Below, piece by piece: positions 41,632-50,598 of a DNA stretch of 64,000 nt. Under the pieces are notes generated by a model, which saw only the letters and a list, made by a program, of their open reading frames with translations, searched no databases and was not told the DNA's origin. The first letter of the stretch is position 1. Every line of letters begins with the position of its first letter. Made by a program: the position numbers and the translations under genes. The stretch lies in NCBI RefSeq assembly GCF_008933955.1, contig NZ_WBXO01000011.1:34999-98998 (forward strand). Direction: 5' to 3'. This stretch comes from Heliorestis acidaminivorans (lineage in GTDB: Bacteria > Bacillota > Desulfitobacteriia > Heliobacteriales > Heliobacteriaceae).

Positions 41632-42077
41632 GCTGGTGAACCCTGAAACGCGGAGAGGTTGTGGTGTAGATATGATTTCCGCTTGCTTTTTCTGGCGTAT
41701 TTTTGAAAAAACGGGTTCCATAACAGCCTATATGCTGTACAAGAGGTTGCTCGTACAGTAAGGGACAGAGAAATGCGAAGAATGGGAAAAGTACTCTCTT
41801 AGAATCTTGACAGGGAGATGGGCGCCTAGACTGGAAGCCCCATTGAAGAGGTAGAGAGGAAGTTCACCCTGGAGCAGCAAGTTGAACCCGAGAAAGCAGA
41901 CCATCCTTCAAGAGAAGAGAGATGGTTTTTCTCGGTGTGTAGGCTTAGCCGGCCTTCCTGCCGTTATCAGGAAGCGACCAATCTGGTCGGCCGAGAGGGC
42001 TCTCAGTTTCTAGAGCCTAACGGGGTGGTACCGCGGAAAGATGACTTCCGTCCCCTTCAGGGGATGGGAGTCTTTTT
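41632..42077 (+). ncRNA. T-box riboswitch, phenylalanine type
   Basis: A ~445-base leader. The conserved T-box AACGGGGTGGTACCGCGG lies at 42019-42036; its TGG can pair with the uncharged tRNA CCA end. Stem I is long and includes a candidate specifier TTC (Phe) at 41863-41865 in a GAAGTTCACC context. A terminator, GACTTCCGTCCCC-TTCA-GGGGATGGGAGTC plus T run, follows at ~42043-42077. Uncharged tRNA-Phe should turn on pheST. Confidence 0.92.
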
Positions 42078-42099
42078 GTATATCTATAAGGAGGACAAG

Positions 42100-43122
42100 A
42101 TGCGCGAACAACTAGAACAGATTCGGGCAGAAGCATCCCGAACGATAGCAGAAGCAGAAAACTCAGAAGCACTACAAGAATGGCGAGTTCGATACTTAGG
42201 CAAAAAAGGTCACCTTACTCAAGTTTTACGTGGTATGGGCAAGCTTACAGCAGAAGAAAGACCTATCCTTGGCGCTTTGGCCAATGACGTAAGAGCGGCC
42301 TTAGAATTTATGTTAGAAGAAAAAGGTTATCAACTAAAAGAAGCAGAAAAAGCAGAACGACTCACTGCTGAAGCCATCGATGTTACCCTACCTGGTCAAG
42401 TAAACAAAATGGGAAGTAAACATCCCCTGACTTTAGTCATTGACGAAATCAAAGAAATCTTCTTGGGCATGGGTTACTCCATCGCTGAAGGACCTGAAGT
42501 TGAATTAGATTACTACAACTTTGAAGCGCTCAACATCCCCAAAGATCACCCTGCTCGAGACATGCAAGATTCTTTCTATATAACACCAGATATACTTCTT
42601 AGAACGCATACATCACCAGTACAAATCCGAGCTATGGAAAAATTAAAGCCAACAGTACCTGTCAAAATCATCTGTCCTGGCCGCGTTTTCCGTCGTGACG
42701 ACGATGCCACTCACTCTCCTATGTTTCATCAAGTTGAAGGCTTACTGGTAGACAAAGAAGTTACCTTCGGAGACCTACGCGGTACTTTACTCACCTTCGT
42801 CCGTCAAATGTTTGGCCCAGACCGAGAAATTAGACTTCGTCCTTCCTTTTTCCCCTTTACTGAACCGAGTGCCGAAGTCGACATCTCCTGCGTAATCTGC
42901 GACGGCAAAGGATGCCGCGTTTGCAAAGGATCAGGCTGGCTAGAAATCTTAGGCGCAGGTATGGTCCACAAAAAAGTGCTAGAATACGGCGGCTACGACC
43001 CTGAAGAAGTCAAAGGCTTTGCCTTCGGAATGGGCGTAGAGCGAGTCGCTATGTTGAAATACGGTATCGACGACATGCGCTTACTTTACGACAATGACAT
43101 GCGTTTCTTAAGTCGATTTTAA
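42100..43122 (+). CDS. pheS: Phenylalanyl-tRNA synthetase alpha subunit
   Basis: A 340-residue class II catalytic subunit. It shows the N-terminal coiled coil ([16 protein letters not shown]), [40 protein letters not shown] (motif 1 region), [32 protein letters not shown] (motif 2), [14 protein letters not shown] with a cysteine cluster [17 protein letters not shown], and [18 protein letters not shown] (motif 3). The start has AAGGAGGACAAG. The frame extends 55 codons upstream into the T-box, so the first ATG of that longer frame is not the start. Confidence 0.98.
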   Translation: MREQLEQIRAEASRTIAEAENSEALQEWRVRYLGKKGHLTQVLRGMGKLTAEERPILGALANDVRAALEFMLEEKGYQLKEAEKAERLTAEAIDVTLPGQVNKMGSKHPLTLVIDEIKEIFLGMGYSIAEGPEVELDYYNFEALNIPKDHPARDMQDSFYITPDILLRTHTSPVQIRAMEKLKPTVPVKIICPGRVFRRDDDATHSPMFHQVEGLLVDKEVTFGDLRGTLLTFVRQMFGPDREIRLRPSFFPFTEPSAEVDISCVICDGKGCRVCKGSGWLEILGAGMVHKKVLEYGGYDPEEVKGFAFGMGVERVAMLKYGIDDMRLLYDNDMRFLSRF

Positions 43123-43160
43123 TAATAAAAGCAAAGATCTAAGAACAAGGGTGGAATAGA

Positions 43161-45611
43161 ATGCACGTATCCATAGAATGGCTTCGCGCCTATGTAGACG
43201 CAGGTCTTAATGCGGAACAATTGGCCGATAAACTGACAAGAGCCGGCATTGCCGTGGAAAACGTAATCTACCGCGATCAAGGACTCGATAAAGTAGTAGT
43301 AGGCTACCTACAAGAAGTAGAAAAACATCCTGATGCAGAGCGCCTTTTCGTATGTAAAGTTGATACAGGAACAGAAATGTACCAGATCGTTACAGGTGCT
43401 GACAATGTAAGAGCAGGGCAAAAAGTTCCCGTAGCTACTCCAGGCGCTAAGTTGCCTAATGGGCTAAAAATCAAGAAAACAAAACTGCGTGGCATCGAAT
43501 CAATCGGTATGCTTTGTTCTGCCGAAGAATTAGCTCTCGATGAAAAAACAATCTCACCAGAAGAAAGAGAAGGCATTCTAATCCTCTCTGACGATGCTCT
43601 TATAGGACAACCTATTGCTCAAACCCTAGGTCTCGATGCGCCTATCTTAGAATTAGAACTGACACCTAACCGAGCAGACTGCCTTGCTGTCATTAACGTA
43701 GCTCGTGAAGTTTCAGCCATTACAGCGAAACCTTTGACCTTACCAGCCATAACAGTTGAGGAAAAAGGACAAGGTTCCATCGAAGGACAAGTTCAAGTAG
43801 CTATTGAAGATCCCGAGCTTTGTGGTCGTTATGCTGCTCGTCTTTTTACCAACTTGCGCTTAGGCCCTTCTCCCGCTTGGATGCAACAGCGCTTGCAAAG
43901 TGCCGGTATGAGGCCCATTAACAACATCGTCGACATTACCAACTATGTCATGCTTGAAATGGGCCACCCCTTGCACGCTTTTGACTACAATAGAATTGCT
44001 AAGGGACAGATTATCGTTCGTCGAGCTCATCAAGGAGAGAAGCTCATTACCCTCGATGAACAAGAACGACAGCTCAATCCTGAAAACCTTGTTATTGCCG
44101 ACCCAGAAAAAGCTGTGGCCCTAGCTGGAGTTATGGGTGGACTAGAAACAGAAGTTACAGATAAGACAGAAAGCATCCTCTTAGAGGCGGCACACTTTAA
44201 TCCAGCCTCCATTCGCCGCACTGCTCGACAAGTAGGATTGCGTTCTGAAGCATCACAACGATTTGAAAAAGGCGTTAACATCGCTACTGTAGCTCTAGCT
44301 ATGGATCGAGCGGCTCAACTGATTGAAGAATTAAATGTAGCTGACGTTGTACCTGGCACAGTTGATGTTTATCTAAAGCCTGCTGAAGAACGAGTCATAT
44401 CTTTTAAGGTAGAGAGCATTAACAATCTCCTAGGAACTCAAATAGCAGGAACAGAAATGGCGCGATTCTTCAACAACCTGGGCTTTGCAGTTAAATGGCA
44501 GACAGGTCAGGAAGAGCTTGAAGGGCAAGTAACCATACCCACCTACCGTCAAGATATGAAAGACGAACACGATCTAGCTGAAGAAGTGGCTAGACTCTTT
44601 GGCTATGACAACATTGCCACAACATTACCTAAGGGCGTCACGACAACAGGTCAGCGCACTTGGCCTCAGACGGTGAAAGAGAAAATGGTACAAACACTCG
44701 TAGGAAGTGGCTTCCGTGAAGTGATCACCTTCTCCTTCATCAACCCACGACATTTACAAAAACTAAAAATGACAGCACAGCCAGAAGAACCTGCTGTTAT
44801 AGCACTACAAAATCCCTTAAGTGAAGAACAAGGAATTCTACGCCCTACCATGATGGCAGGATTGCTTGATGTAGCTGTACGTAATGCTAGTAGACGCATT
44901 AACGATCTAGCAATATTTGAACTTGGCAGTACCTTTCAGCCCCGTCAACTACCCTTGCAAGAACTGCCCATTGAAAAAGCAAAGCTTTCAGCTTTGATGA
45001 TGGGTCAAGAAGGCATTCATTGGAGCGGCAAACCTCAAAGCTATGACTTCTACTACCTCAAAGGTATCATTGAGAAGCTTTTAGGAACTCTAAAGATTGA
45101 AAAGGTACAATGGGAAGCTTGGCCAGAATGCCCATTCCTACACCCAGGAAGAAGTGCTCGACTCTACACTGAAGATGGCAAAGAAAGAATAGATATCGGT
45201 TACTTAGGAGAAGTCCATCCAGATGTAATCGAAGCCTACGACCTTTCAGGACGACCTGTAGTTATGGAGCTTGATGTAGAGGCCCTAACAGCTTTGGCTC
45301 AAGCCAAAGGCTACTACAAAGCTCTACCTAAGTATCCTTCCACAGATCGTGATATGGCCTTGATTCTACCTATCAACGTACCAGCTAGCAAAGTAGAAGC
45401 CATTATCGCTCAGAAGGGGAGCAAGCTAGTAGAAAGATGGCAACTATTTGACGTTTATCAAGGCAACCAGATTCCTGAAGGATATCGCAGTCTTGCTTAT
45501 TCTCTCCGTTATCAAAGAGCAGACCGCACCTTAACAGACGAAGAAGTAAACAAAACCCATGACGATATCAAATCAGCTCTAACAGCAGAATTAGGTGCCC
45601 AGTTCAGGTAA
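43161..45611 (+). CDS. pheT: Phenylalanyl-tRNA synthetase beta subunit
   Basis: An 816-residue subunit of full length that forms the alpha2-beta2 enzyme. It has the EMAP/OB-like tRNA-binding domain near the N-terminus (VVGYLQEVEKHPDAERLFVC), the B3/B4 editing region (NIVDITNYVMLEMGHPLHAFD), the B5 domain, the class II-like core (RQVGLRSEASQRFEKGV), and the C-terminal ferredoxin-like anticodon domain (PKYPSTDRDMALILP). AAGGGTGG precedes ATG. It forms an operon with pheS under the T-box. Confidence 0.98.
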   Translation: MHVSIEWLRAYVDAGLNAEQLADKLTRAGIAVENVIYRDQGLDKVVVGYLQEVEKHPDAERLFVCKVDTGTEMYQIVTGADNVRAGQKVPVATPGAKLPNGLKIKKTKLRGIESIGMLCSAEELALDEKTISPEEREGILILSDDALIGQPIAQTLGLDAPILELELTPNRADCLAVINVAREVSAITAKPLTLPAITVEEKGQGSIEGQVQVAIEDPELCGRYAARLFTNLRLGPSPAWMQQRLQSAGMRPINNIVDITNYVMLEMGHPLHAFDYNRIAKGQIIVRRAHQGEKLITLDEQERQLNPENLVIADPEKAVALAGVMGGLETEVTDKTESILLEAAHFNPASIRRTARQVGLRSEASQRFEKGVNIATVALAMDRAAQLIEELNVADVVPGTVDVYLKPAEERVISFKVESINNLLGTQIAGTEMARFFNNLGFAVKWQTGQEELEGQVTIPTYRQDMKDEHDLAEEVARLFGYDNIATTLPKGVTTTGQRTWPQTVKEKMVQTLVGSGFREVITFSFINPRHLQKLKMTAQPEEPAVIALQNPLSEEQGILRPTMMAGLLDVAVRNASRRINDLAIFELGSTFQPRQLPLQELPIEKAKLSALMMGQEGIHWSGKPQSYDFYYLKGIIEKLLGTLKIEKVQWEAWPECPFLHPGRSARLYTEDGKERIDIGYLGEVHPDVIEAYDLSGRPVVMELDVEALTALAQAKGYYKALPKYPSTDRDMALILPINVPASKVEAIIAQKGSKLVERWQLFDVYQGNQIPEGYRSLAYSLRYQRADRTLTDEEVNKTHDDIKSALTAELGAQFR

Positions 45612-45651
45612 AAAAACCCTCAAAGGTAAAAAGACCCCTCAAAGGTAAAAA

Positions 45652-45692
45652 GAACCCTTGATCGTAAAAAAAGGCGATCGAGGGTTTTTTTT
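45652..45692 (+). terminator. Rho-independent terminator of pheST
   Basis: AACCCTTGATCG / CGATCGAGGGTT arms and eight T residues. The ~50 bases before it contain two degenerate copies of an AACCCTCAAAGGTAAAA-like unit. Confidence 0.85.
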
Positions 45693-45855
45693 GAAGCTAG
45701 AAGGGTTTTTTGAGGTAATAGCGAAAAGTTTAACGTAGCAGTAAAAAGTTTATTAAAATGTTAGCATAAAGAACCATAGTTAGAAAAAAACTGAACCATT
45801 ATAAAACTGAGTCATTGCAAGTCAGCTATTAGCGTAATGAAGGAGGTTCTTTGGT

Positions 45856-46134
45856 GTGAGCGAAGAAGAAACTTATAAGGCAACGGTACGCATCTATGGA
45901 GAACCTTACACAATAAAAGGGGCTGTGCCACCAGAACATATGCAGGCAGTAGCGGCTCTAGTGGATGAAAGAATGGAACAGATAAGCCGTAAAGCACCGC
46001 ACCTATCAATCTCCAAAGTCGCCGTTCTGGCCTCTTTTCATTTGGCTCATGACTTAATGAAAATACAAGAGGACTATGACGATCTCATCAAACTATTGGA
46101 AGACTCTCACGCATCAAAAATTACGAACCCCTAG
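45856..46134 (+). CDS. zapA: Cell division protein ZapA
   Basis: A 92-residue cytosolic protein that promotes FtsZ filament bundling. The N-terminal beta/alpha globular domain (ATVRIYGEPYTIKG, PEHMQAVAALVDERMEQIS) and the C-terminal helix (KVAVLASFHLAHDLMKIQEDYDDLIKLLED) match ZapA. GTG follows AAGGAGG. Position directly after pheT is conserved in Gram-positive bacteria. Confidence 0.9.
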   Translation: MSEEETYKATVRIYGEPYTIKGAVPPEHMQAVAALVDERMEQISRKAPHLSISKVAVLASFHLAHDLMKIQEDYDDLIKLLEDSHASKITNP

Positions 46135-46135
46135 G

Positions 46136-46171
46136 AAAAAAGCGCCATAATGACGGGGAGGCGCTTTTTTC
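46136..46171 (+). terminator. Rho-independent terminator
   Basis: AAAAAAGCGCC / GGCGCTTTTTT arms with a 12-base loop, just after zapA. Confidence 0.85.
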
Positions 46172-46235
46172 ATTGTTCATTAAGCAAAATAGCCTGCTTG
46201 TTCTCTGGGCAAAATAGCCTGAAGGAGGCGTAAGG

Positions 46236-47960
46236 ATGCATAACCAAGAGATCGCCTGGGCATTATCCGAAATTGCTGATTTAATGGATATTATAGGAGA
46301 GAACTCCTTTAAAGTAAGAGCTTTTCGCCAGGGTGCTCTCATCGTAGAATCCATAGAAAGCCCCGTAACGAAGCTAGTTGCTCGCAATCAGCTGTCCAAG
46401 ATTCGAGGTATTGGTAAAGGACTTTGTGCAGAAATTGAGTCTCTTGTCCATTATGAGAAAAGTCAACTGCTTGAGAAACTGCGCAATGAAGTTCCCCCAG
46501 GCTTACTTGAAATCTTAGACCTTCCTAACGTAGGTATCTCCAGCGTACGAACTTTCTTCAAAGCAGGTATCACGACTATAGAAGAACTAGAAGAAATGGC
46601 TAAGGCTCGCAAAATACGCCAACTACCCGGTCAAGGGCCGAAGACAGAATTGGCTATTTTACGAGGCATTGAAATGATTCGCCGTCGTAGTGGAAAATTT
46701 CCTATTGGCATTGCCAAATCAGCGGCAGAAAGCTTTGTGCATTTCCTAAAGAATCTACCGGAAGTTAATCGAGTAGAATTAACAGGCGATCTACGTCGCC
46801 ATGAAGAAATGGTACAAGAAATATATATATTATGTACTGCTGAAGAAGAGTCAGCACTGCTAGAACTGCTCAAAAAGCATCCTTCAGCTACTCATATATT
46901 GGATGAAGGAGCAGGCTATCTTCGTTTTCGTCTAACTTTTGGAATTCCTATGCATATCGAAGTTACGTCGGAAGCAGAATTTATACCGCGCTGGGTAGAG
47001 ACAACAGGAACAGAAGCACACTGGCAAGCTTTACAAGATCTTCGAAGAGAGCAAGCAAGTCACTACAATAACCCTTGGCAAAGCTACCAGACGACAGAAG
47101 AAGCGGAAGAAAATTATTATGAGAGCCTACAACTGCCTTGGATCGCACCAGAATTGCGAGATAGTGGACAAGAAGTAGAAAAAGCTAAGCAAGGTAAGCT
47201 TCCTAAACTGATCAAGGAACAAGACATTCGGGGCGATTTGCACATTCATACCAAATGGAGTGATGGTGTATCGTCTCTTGAAGAGATGGTTATGGCTTGT
47301 CAGAGCAGAGGTTATGAGTACATGGCCATTACCGACCACTCTCAGTCCCTCCATATTGCCCGCGGTTTATCAGAAGAGCAGTTATTAAAGCAGAAAAAAG
47401 CTATTGAAAGTCTCAACAAAAACAGTGCAGACTTTACCGTTTTTTCTGGTGTAGAGATGGACATCTTAACAGACGGTCGCCTTGATTATCCTGATGAATT
47501 TATTCAGGAAATGGATCTCGTAATTGCTTCTGTGCACACATCTCTGCGGCAAGAGCGCCATAAAATACACAATCGTATAGAGCAAGCTCTCAAAAATCCC
47601 CACGTAGATATTTTAGCGCACCCTACAGGACGCTTATTAGGTTCGAGAGATCCCTATGACGTTGATATTGACTGGCTGTTTGATTTGGCCGCTAAGACTG
47701 GCACAGTACTTGAAATTAACGCTTCACCAGAACGATTAGATTTATCGGCTAATCTTGTTAAGCAAGCTAAAGAACGAGATATCTTGATTGCTATTAATAC
47801 AGATGCCCATGATCGTGCTCGACTTGGTGACATTCAATACGGCATTAACAATGCACGCAAAGCGGGACTAGAAAAAGAAGATGTACTCAACTGCTATAGT
47901 CTCAAAGAAGTTCAGAAGATACTAAATAAACCTAAAAGCAAAAGAAATAGTAGAAGCTGA
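46236..47960 (+). CDS. polX: DNA polymerase X family protein with PHP domain; polymerase site degenerate
   Basis: A 574-residue protein with the PolX layout: helix-hairpin-helix repeats (~1-140), polymerase X core (~150-290), PHP phosphoesterase (~335-565). The polymerase palm is altered. The canonical G-S-x-R-R...D-x-D becomes TGDLRRHEEMVQEIYILC, so the metal Asp pair is E195-I-Y197, and the third Asp is H240 (IPMHIEVT). The PHP domain is intact: DLHIHTKWSDG, ITDHSQ, SGVEMDIL, ASVHTS, LAHPTGR, INTDAHD. It is probably a 3'-5' exonuclease or AP-site enzyme without polymerase activity. GGAGG precedes ATG. Confidence 0.85.
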   Translation: MHNQEIAWALSEIADLMDIIGENSFKVRAFRQGALIVESIESPVTKLVARNQLSKIRGIGKGLCAEIESLVHYEKSQLLEKLRNEVPPGLLEILDLPNVGISSVRTFFKAGITTIEELEEMAKARKIRQLPGQGPKTELAILRGIEMIRRRSGKFPIGIAKSAAESFVHFLKNLPEVNRVELTGDLRRHEEMVQEIYILCTAEEESALLELLKKHPSATHILDEGAGYLRFRLTFGIPMHIEVTSEAEFIPRWVETTGTEAHWQALQDLRREQASHYNNPWQSYQTTEEAEENYYESLQLPWIAPELRDSGQEVEKAKQGKLPKLIKEQDIRGDLHIHTKWSDGVSSLEEMVMACQSRGYEYMAITDHSQSLHIARGLSEEQLLKQKKAIESLNKNSADFTVFSGVEMDILTDGRLDYPDEFIQEMDLVIASVHTSLRQERHKIHNRIEQALKNPHVDILAHPTGRLLGSRDPYDVDIDWLFDLAAKTGTVLEINASPERLDLSANLVKQAKERDILIAINTDAHDRARLGDIQYGINNARKAGLEKEDVLNCYSLKEVQKILNKPKSKRNSRS

Positions 47961-47983
47961 AACATATTAAGGAGGAAGCAACG

Positions 47984-48946
47984 TTGAAACTACAAGAAAT
48001 CTATCAACTCATGGTCTCCATGGGTGTCGATGCCGACCCTAGAGGAAGGCAACAAGTAGAATCACAACTGGCTGAACGTCAAAAAGAATATGAAAAGCTT
48101 AAGGAAGCAGAACGAGAAGATTACAATATTGATTCACTACAGAACCCTTATAGCGATACAGCCATACTTTACGGTGATGGGAACAGGCAGGTAAAACGCT
48201 TACTAGTAGGTATTGATGTAGAAGTTGGTGAAGTCCTTTTAGCTGATCGGTTAAGAGAAAAAGGTAACCCTATCGATCTAGTCGTAGCCCACCATCCCGA
48301 AGGAAAAGCTTTATCAGCTCTTCATCAGGTGATGCACATGCAAGAAGATTTGTTGCATCGCTTAGGTGTGCCTGTGAACGTCGCTGAAGGCATTATGGCT
48401 AGCCGCATCGGTGAAGTTAAGCGAGGTCTAGCTCCATTGAACCATAATCGAGCTGTTGATGCCGCCGCTATTTTAGATTTGCCTATTATGTGCGTACACA
48501 CGCCAGCTGATAATCAAGTACAAACCTTTCTTCAACGTATGATTGATGAGCGGAATCCCCAAAAAGTAAGCGATATCTTAAAACTGCTCAAAGAAATTCC
48601 TGAATACAAGTCAGCGGCTAAGCGAGGCTCAGGCCCAACGCTTTTTGCGGGCAGAAAAGATGGTCGTTGCGGAAAAGTTGTTGTAGACATGACAGGTGGA
48701 ACTTCTGGTTCTGAAGAAGCTTATGCCAAGCTAGCGCAAGCTGGTGTGGGTACTATAGTTGGTATGCATATGGGTGAAAAGCATCGTAAAGAAGCTGAAA
48801 AATACCACATTAACGTAGTAATCGCAGGACATATGGCTAGCGATTCTTTAGGCATGAATCTTTTGCTAGACGCTCTGGAAAGACAAGGTCTAGAGATCGT
48901 CCCTTGTGCAGGTATGATTCGTTTTAGTCGTAACATTAAAGGCTAA
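47984..48946 (+). CDS. Nif3-like dinuclear-metal protein
   Basis: A 320-residue protein. LLVGIDVEVGEVLLADRLREKG then IDLVVAHHPEGKALSAL resembles the Nif3/YqfO family's metal-binding HHP motif. The C-terminal half repeats an alpha/beta pattern with VVDMTGGTSGSEEAY, GTIVGMHMGEKHRK and VVIAGHMASDSLG, contributing His ligands. Members bind two metal ions; the reaction is not settled. It starts at TTG after AAGGAGGAAG, 23 bases after polX, so in one operon. Confidence 0.72.
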   Translation: MKLQEIYQLMVSMGVDADPRGRQQVESQLAERQKEYEKLKEAEREDYNIDSLQNPYSDTAILYGDGNRQVKRLLVGIDVEVGEVLLADRLREKGNPIDLVVAHHPEGKALSALHQVMHMQEDLLHRLGVPVNVAEGIMASRIGEVKRGLAPLNHNRAVDAAAILDLPIMCVHTPADNQVQTFLQRMIDERNPQKVSDILKLLKEIPEYKSAAKRGSGPTLFAGRKDGRCGKVVVDMTGGTSGSEEAYAKLAQAGVGTIVGMHMGEKHRKEAEKYHINVVIAGHMASDSLGMNLLLDALERQGLEIVPCAGMIRFSRNIKG

Positions 48947-48959
48947 TTCATCAAGAGAA

Positions 48960-48998
48960 AGACTGCTAAAGGTCGCCAACCTCTAGCAGTCTTTTCTT
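48960..48998 (+). terminator. Rho-independent terminator
   Basis: AGACTGCTAAAGG / CCTCTAGCAGTCT arms with one mismatch, then TTTT. Confidence 0.82.
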
Positions 48999-49040
48999 AC
49001 CATTAGATACCAAGTATGTATAGCTGTTGAAAGCAAAATA

Positions 49041-49109
49041 TATACATAATCATGTATACTGCATAACGAATCAAGATTTATTGTTCCGAGAATATAAATT
49101 TGTTATGAT
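49041..49109 (+). promoter_or_regulatory. Promoter region of glnA with an upstream palindrome
   Basis: TTGTTC (49081-49086), 17-base spacer, TATGAT (49104-49109). Upstream is the palindrome TATACAT-AATC-ATGTATA (49041-49058), a possible nitrogen-regulator site. It is not a GlnR consensus. Confidence 0.55.
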
Positions 49110-49141
49110 TAGCAAGTATTTCGATAAGGAGGTGAGACAGT

Positions 49142-50482
49142 ATGATCATGACTTCAGCAGAAAAGTCTTTTGTACTAGAACAAGCTAGAGAACATCAAGT
49201 GAAATTTGTACGATTACAATTTTCTGATATCTTTGGCATTCCCAAAAACGTATCAATTCCCGTAGAACAATTACCTAAGGCATTAGATGGAGACATTGCT
49301 TTTGATGGTTCCTCCATTGATGGTTTCGTTCGGATTGAAGAATCTGATATGATGCTTAAGCCTGATCCTTCAACTTTTACTGTCTTTCCTTGGACGCCCA
49401 AAGAAAGCAAAGTTGCTCGTCTCATTTGTGATGTGGCCTTGCCGGATGGCCAGCCATTCATGGGATGCCCTCGTACTGCTTTGCGTCGTGTGCTGGCCGA
49501 AGCGGATGAGCTCGGATATAGTGCTTTTAACGTAGGTCCAGAAGCGGAATTTTTTCTCTTCCATGTAGATGAAGATGGTAAACCCACAACGATTACCCAC
49601 GATAAAGCTGGGTATTTTGACCTTACACCAGTTGATCTAGGAGAAAGCGCCCGTCGGGAAATGGTGTTGACCCTAGAAGCTATGGGATTTGAAATTGAAG
49701 CTTCCCACCACGAGTTGGCACCGGGACAGCATGAGATAGATTTCAAATACGATCACGCCTTGGCAGTGGCTGATAAAGTTATGACTTTCAAGTTCGTAGT
49801 CAGAACGATCGCTCAAAGGCACGGTCTGCACGCTACTTTTATGCCTAAGCCAATTTTTGGTATAGCCGGTTCTGGTATGCATATGAACCAATCGCTGTTT
49901 AAAGGCAATCAGAACGTTTTCTTTGATCCTCAGGGAGAGCGTCAGCTAAGCAAAGAGGCTTATCATTATATTGCTGGGTTAATGGAACACGTGAAAGCCA
50001 TGACAGCAATTACTAATCCCATAGTTAACTCTTATAAGCGTCTAGTCTCAGGCTTTGAAGCACCTGTTTATGTTGCTTGGTCAGCTCAAAACCGTAGTCC
50101 CCTTATTCGTATTCCAGCCAAAAGAGGGCTGAGTACGCGTGTTGAACTGCGTAATCCTGATCCTTCATGTAACCCCTATCTGGCTTTAACAGTTGCTCTT
50201 AAGGCAGGTCTAGACGGTATTAAGCGAGAACTTATGCCTCCTCCAGCTGTTGATCGTAACATTTACACTATGACAGAAGCAGAGAGAGCAGAGCAGTCTA
50301 TCGGTGAATTACCAATGAACTTACAAGAAGCATTAGAGGCTTTGCAAAAGGACAGTGTAATTCAAGAGGCGTTAGGACCACATATCTATGAACGGTATAT
50401 GGATGCAAAGCTCAAGGAATGGGATGCTTATCGCATTCAAGTTCATCAATGGGAGATAGATCAATATCTAACACGTTACTAG
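49142..50482 (+). CDS. glnA: Glutamine synthetase type I
   Basis: A 446-residue cytosolic enzyme that forms glutamine from glutamate and ammonia, the shorter GSI-alpha length. It shows [26 protein letters not shown] (metal), [49 protein letters not shown] and [14 protein letters not shown]. There is no adenylylation-type C-terminal extension, so control is probably by feedback and transcription. AAGGAGGTGAG precedes the double ATG. It is followed by a glutamate-synthase-like gene, giving a nitrogen-assimilation pair. Confidence 0.97.
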   Translation: MIMTSAEKSFVLEQAREHQVKFVRLQFSDIFGIPKNVSIPVEQLPKALDGDIAFDGSSIDGFVRIEESDMMLKPDPSTFTVFPWTPKESKVARLICDVALPDGQPFMGCPRTALRRVLAEADELGYSAFNVGPEAEFFLFHVDEDGKPTTITHDKAGYFDLTPVDLGESARREMVLTLEAMGFEIEASHHELAPGQHEIDFKYDHALAVADKVMTFKFVVRTIAQRHGLHATFMPKPIFGIAGSGMHMNQSLFKGNQNVFFDPQGERQLSKEAYHYIAGLMEHVKAMTAITNPIVNSYKRLVSGFEAPVYVAWSAQNRSPLIRIPAKRGLSTRVELRNPDPSCNPYLALTVALKAGLDGIKRELMPPPAVDRNIYTMTEAERAEQSIGELPMNLQEALEALQKDSVIQEALGPHIYERYMDAKLKEWDAYRIQVHQWEIDQYLTRY

Positions 50483-50598
50483 AAACCATAGCGTTACTTT
50501 CATAGTGTCAGAACTATAAGCTCGATTTTGAAGGTTCATATGAACACTATCTTTTATGTTATCATTGTTTCAAAAACTTTATATGGAGGTTGTTAAGT

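Noticed and set aside
41935..42099. Open frame extending pheS upstream by 55 codons
   Set aside because: It lies inside the T-box and terminator. The ribosome site AAGGAGG and the conserved PheS start are at 42100.
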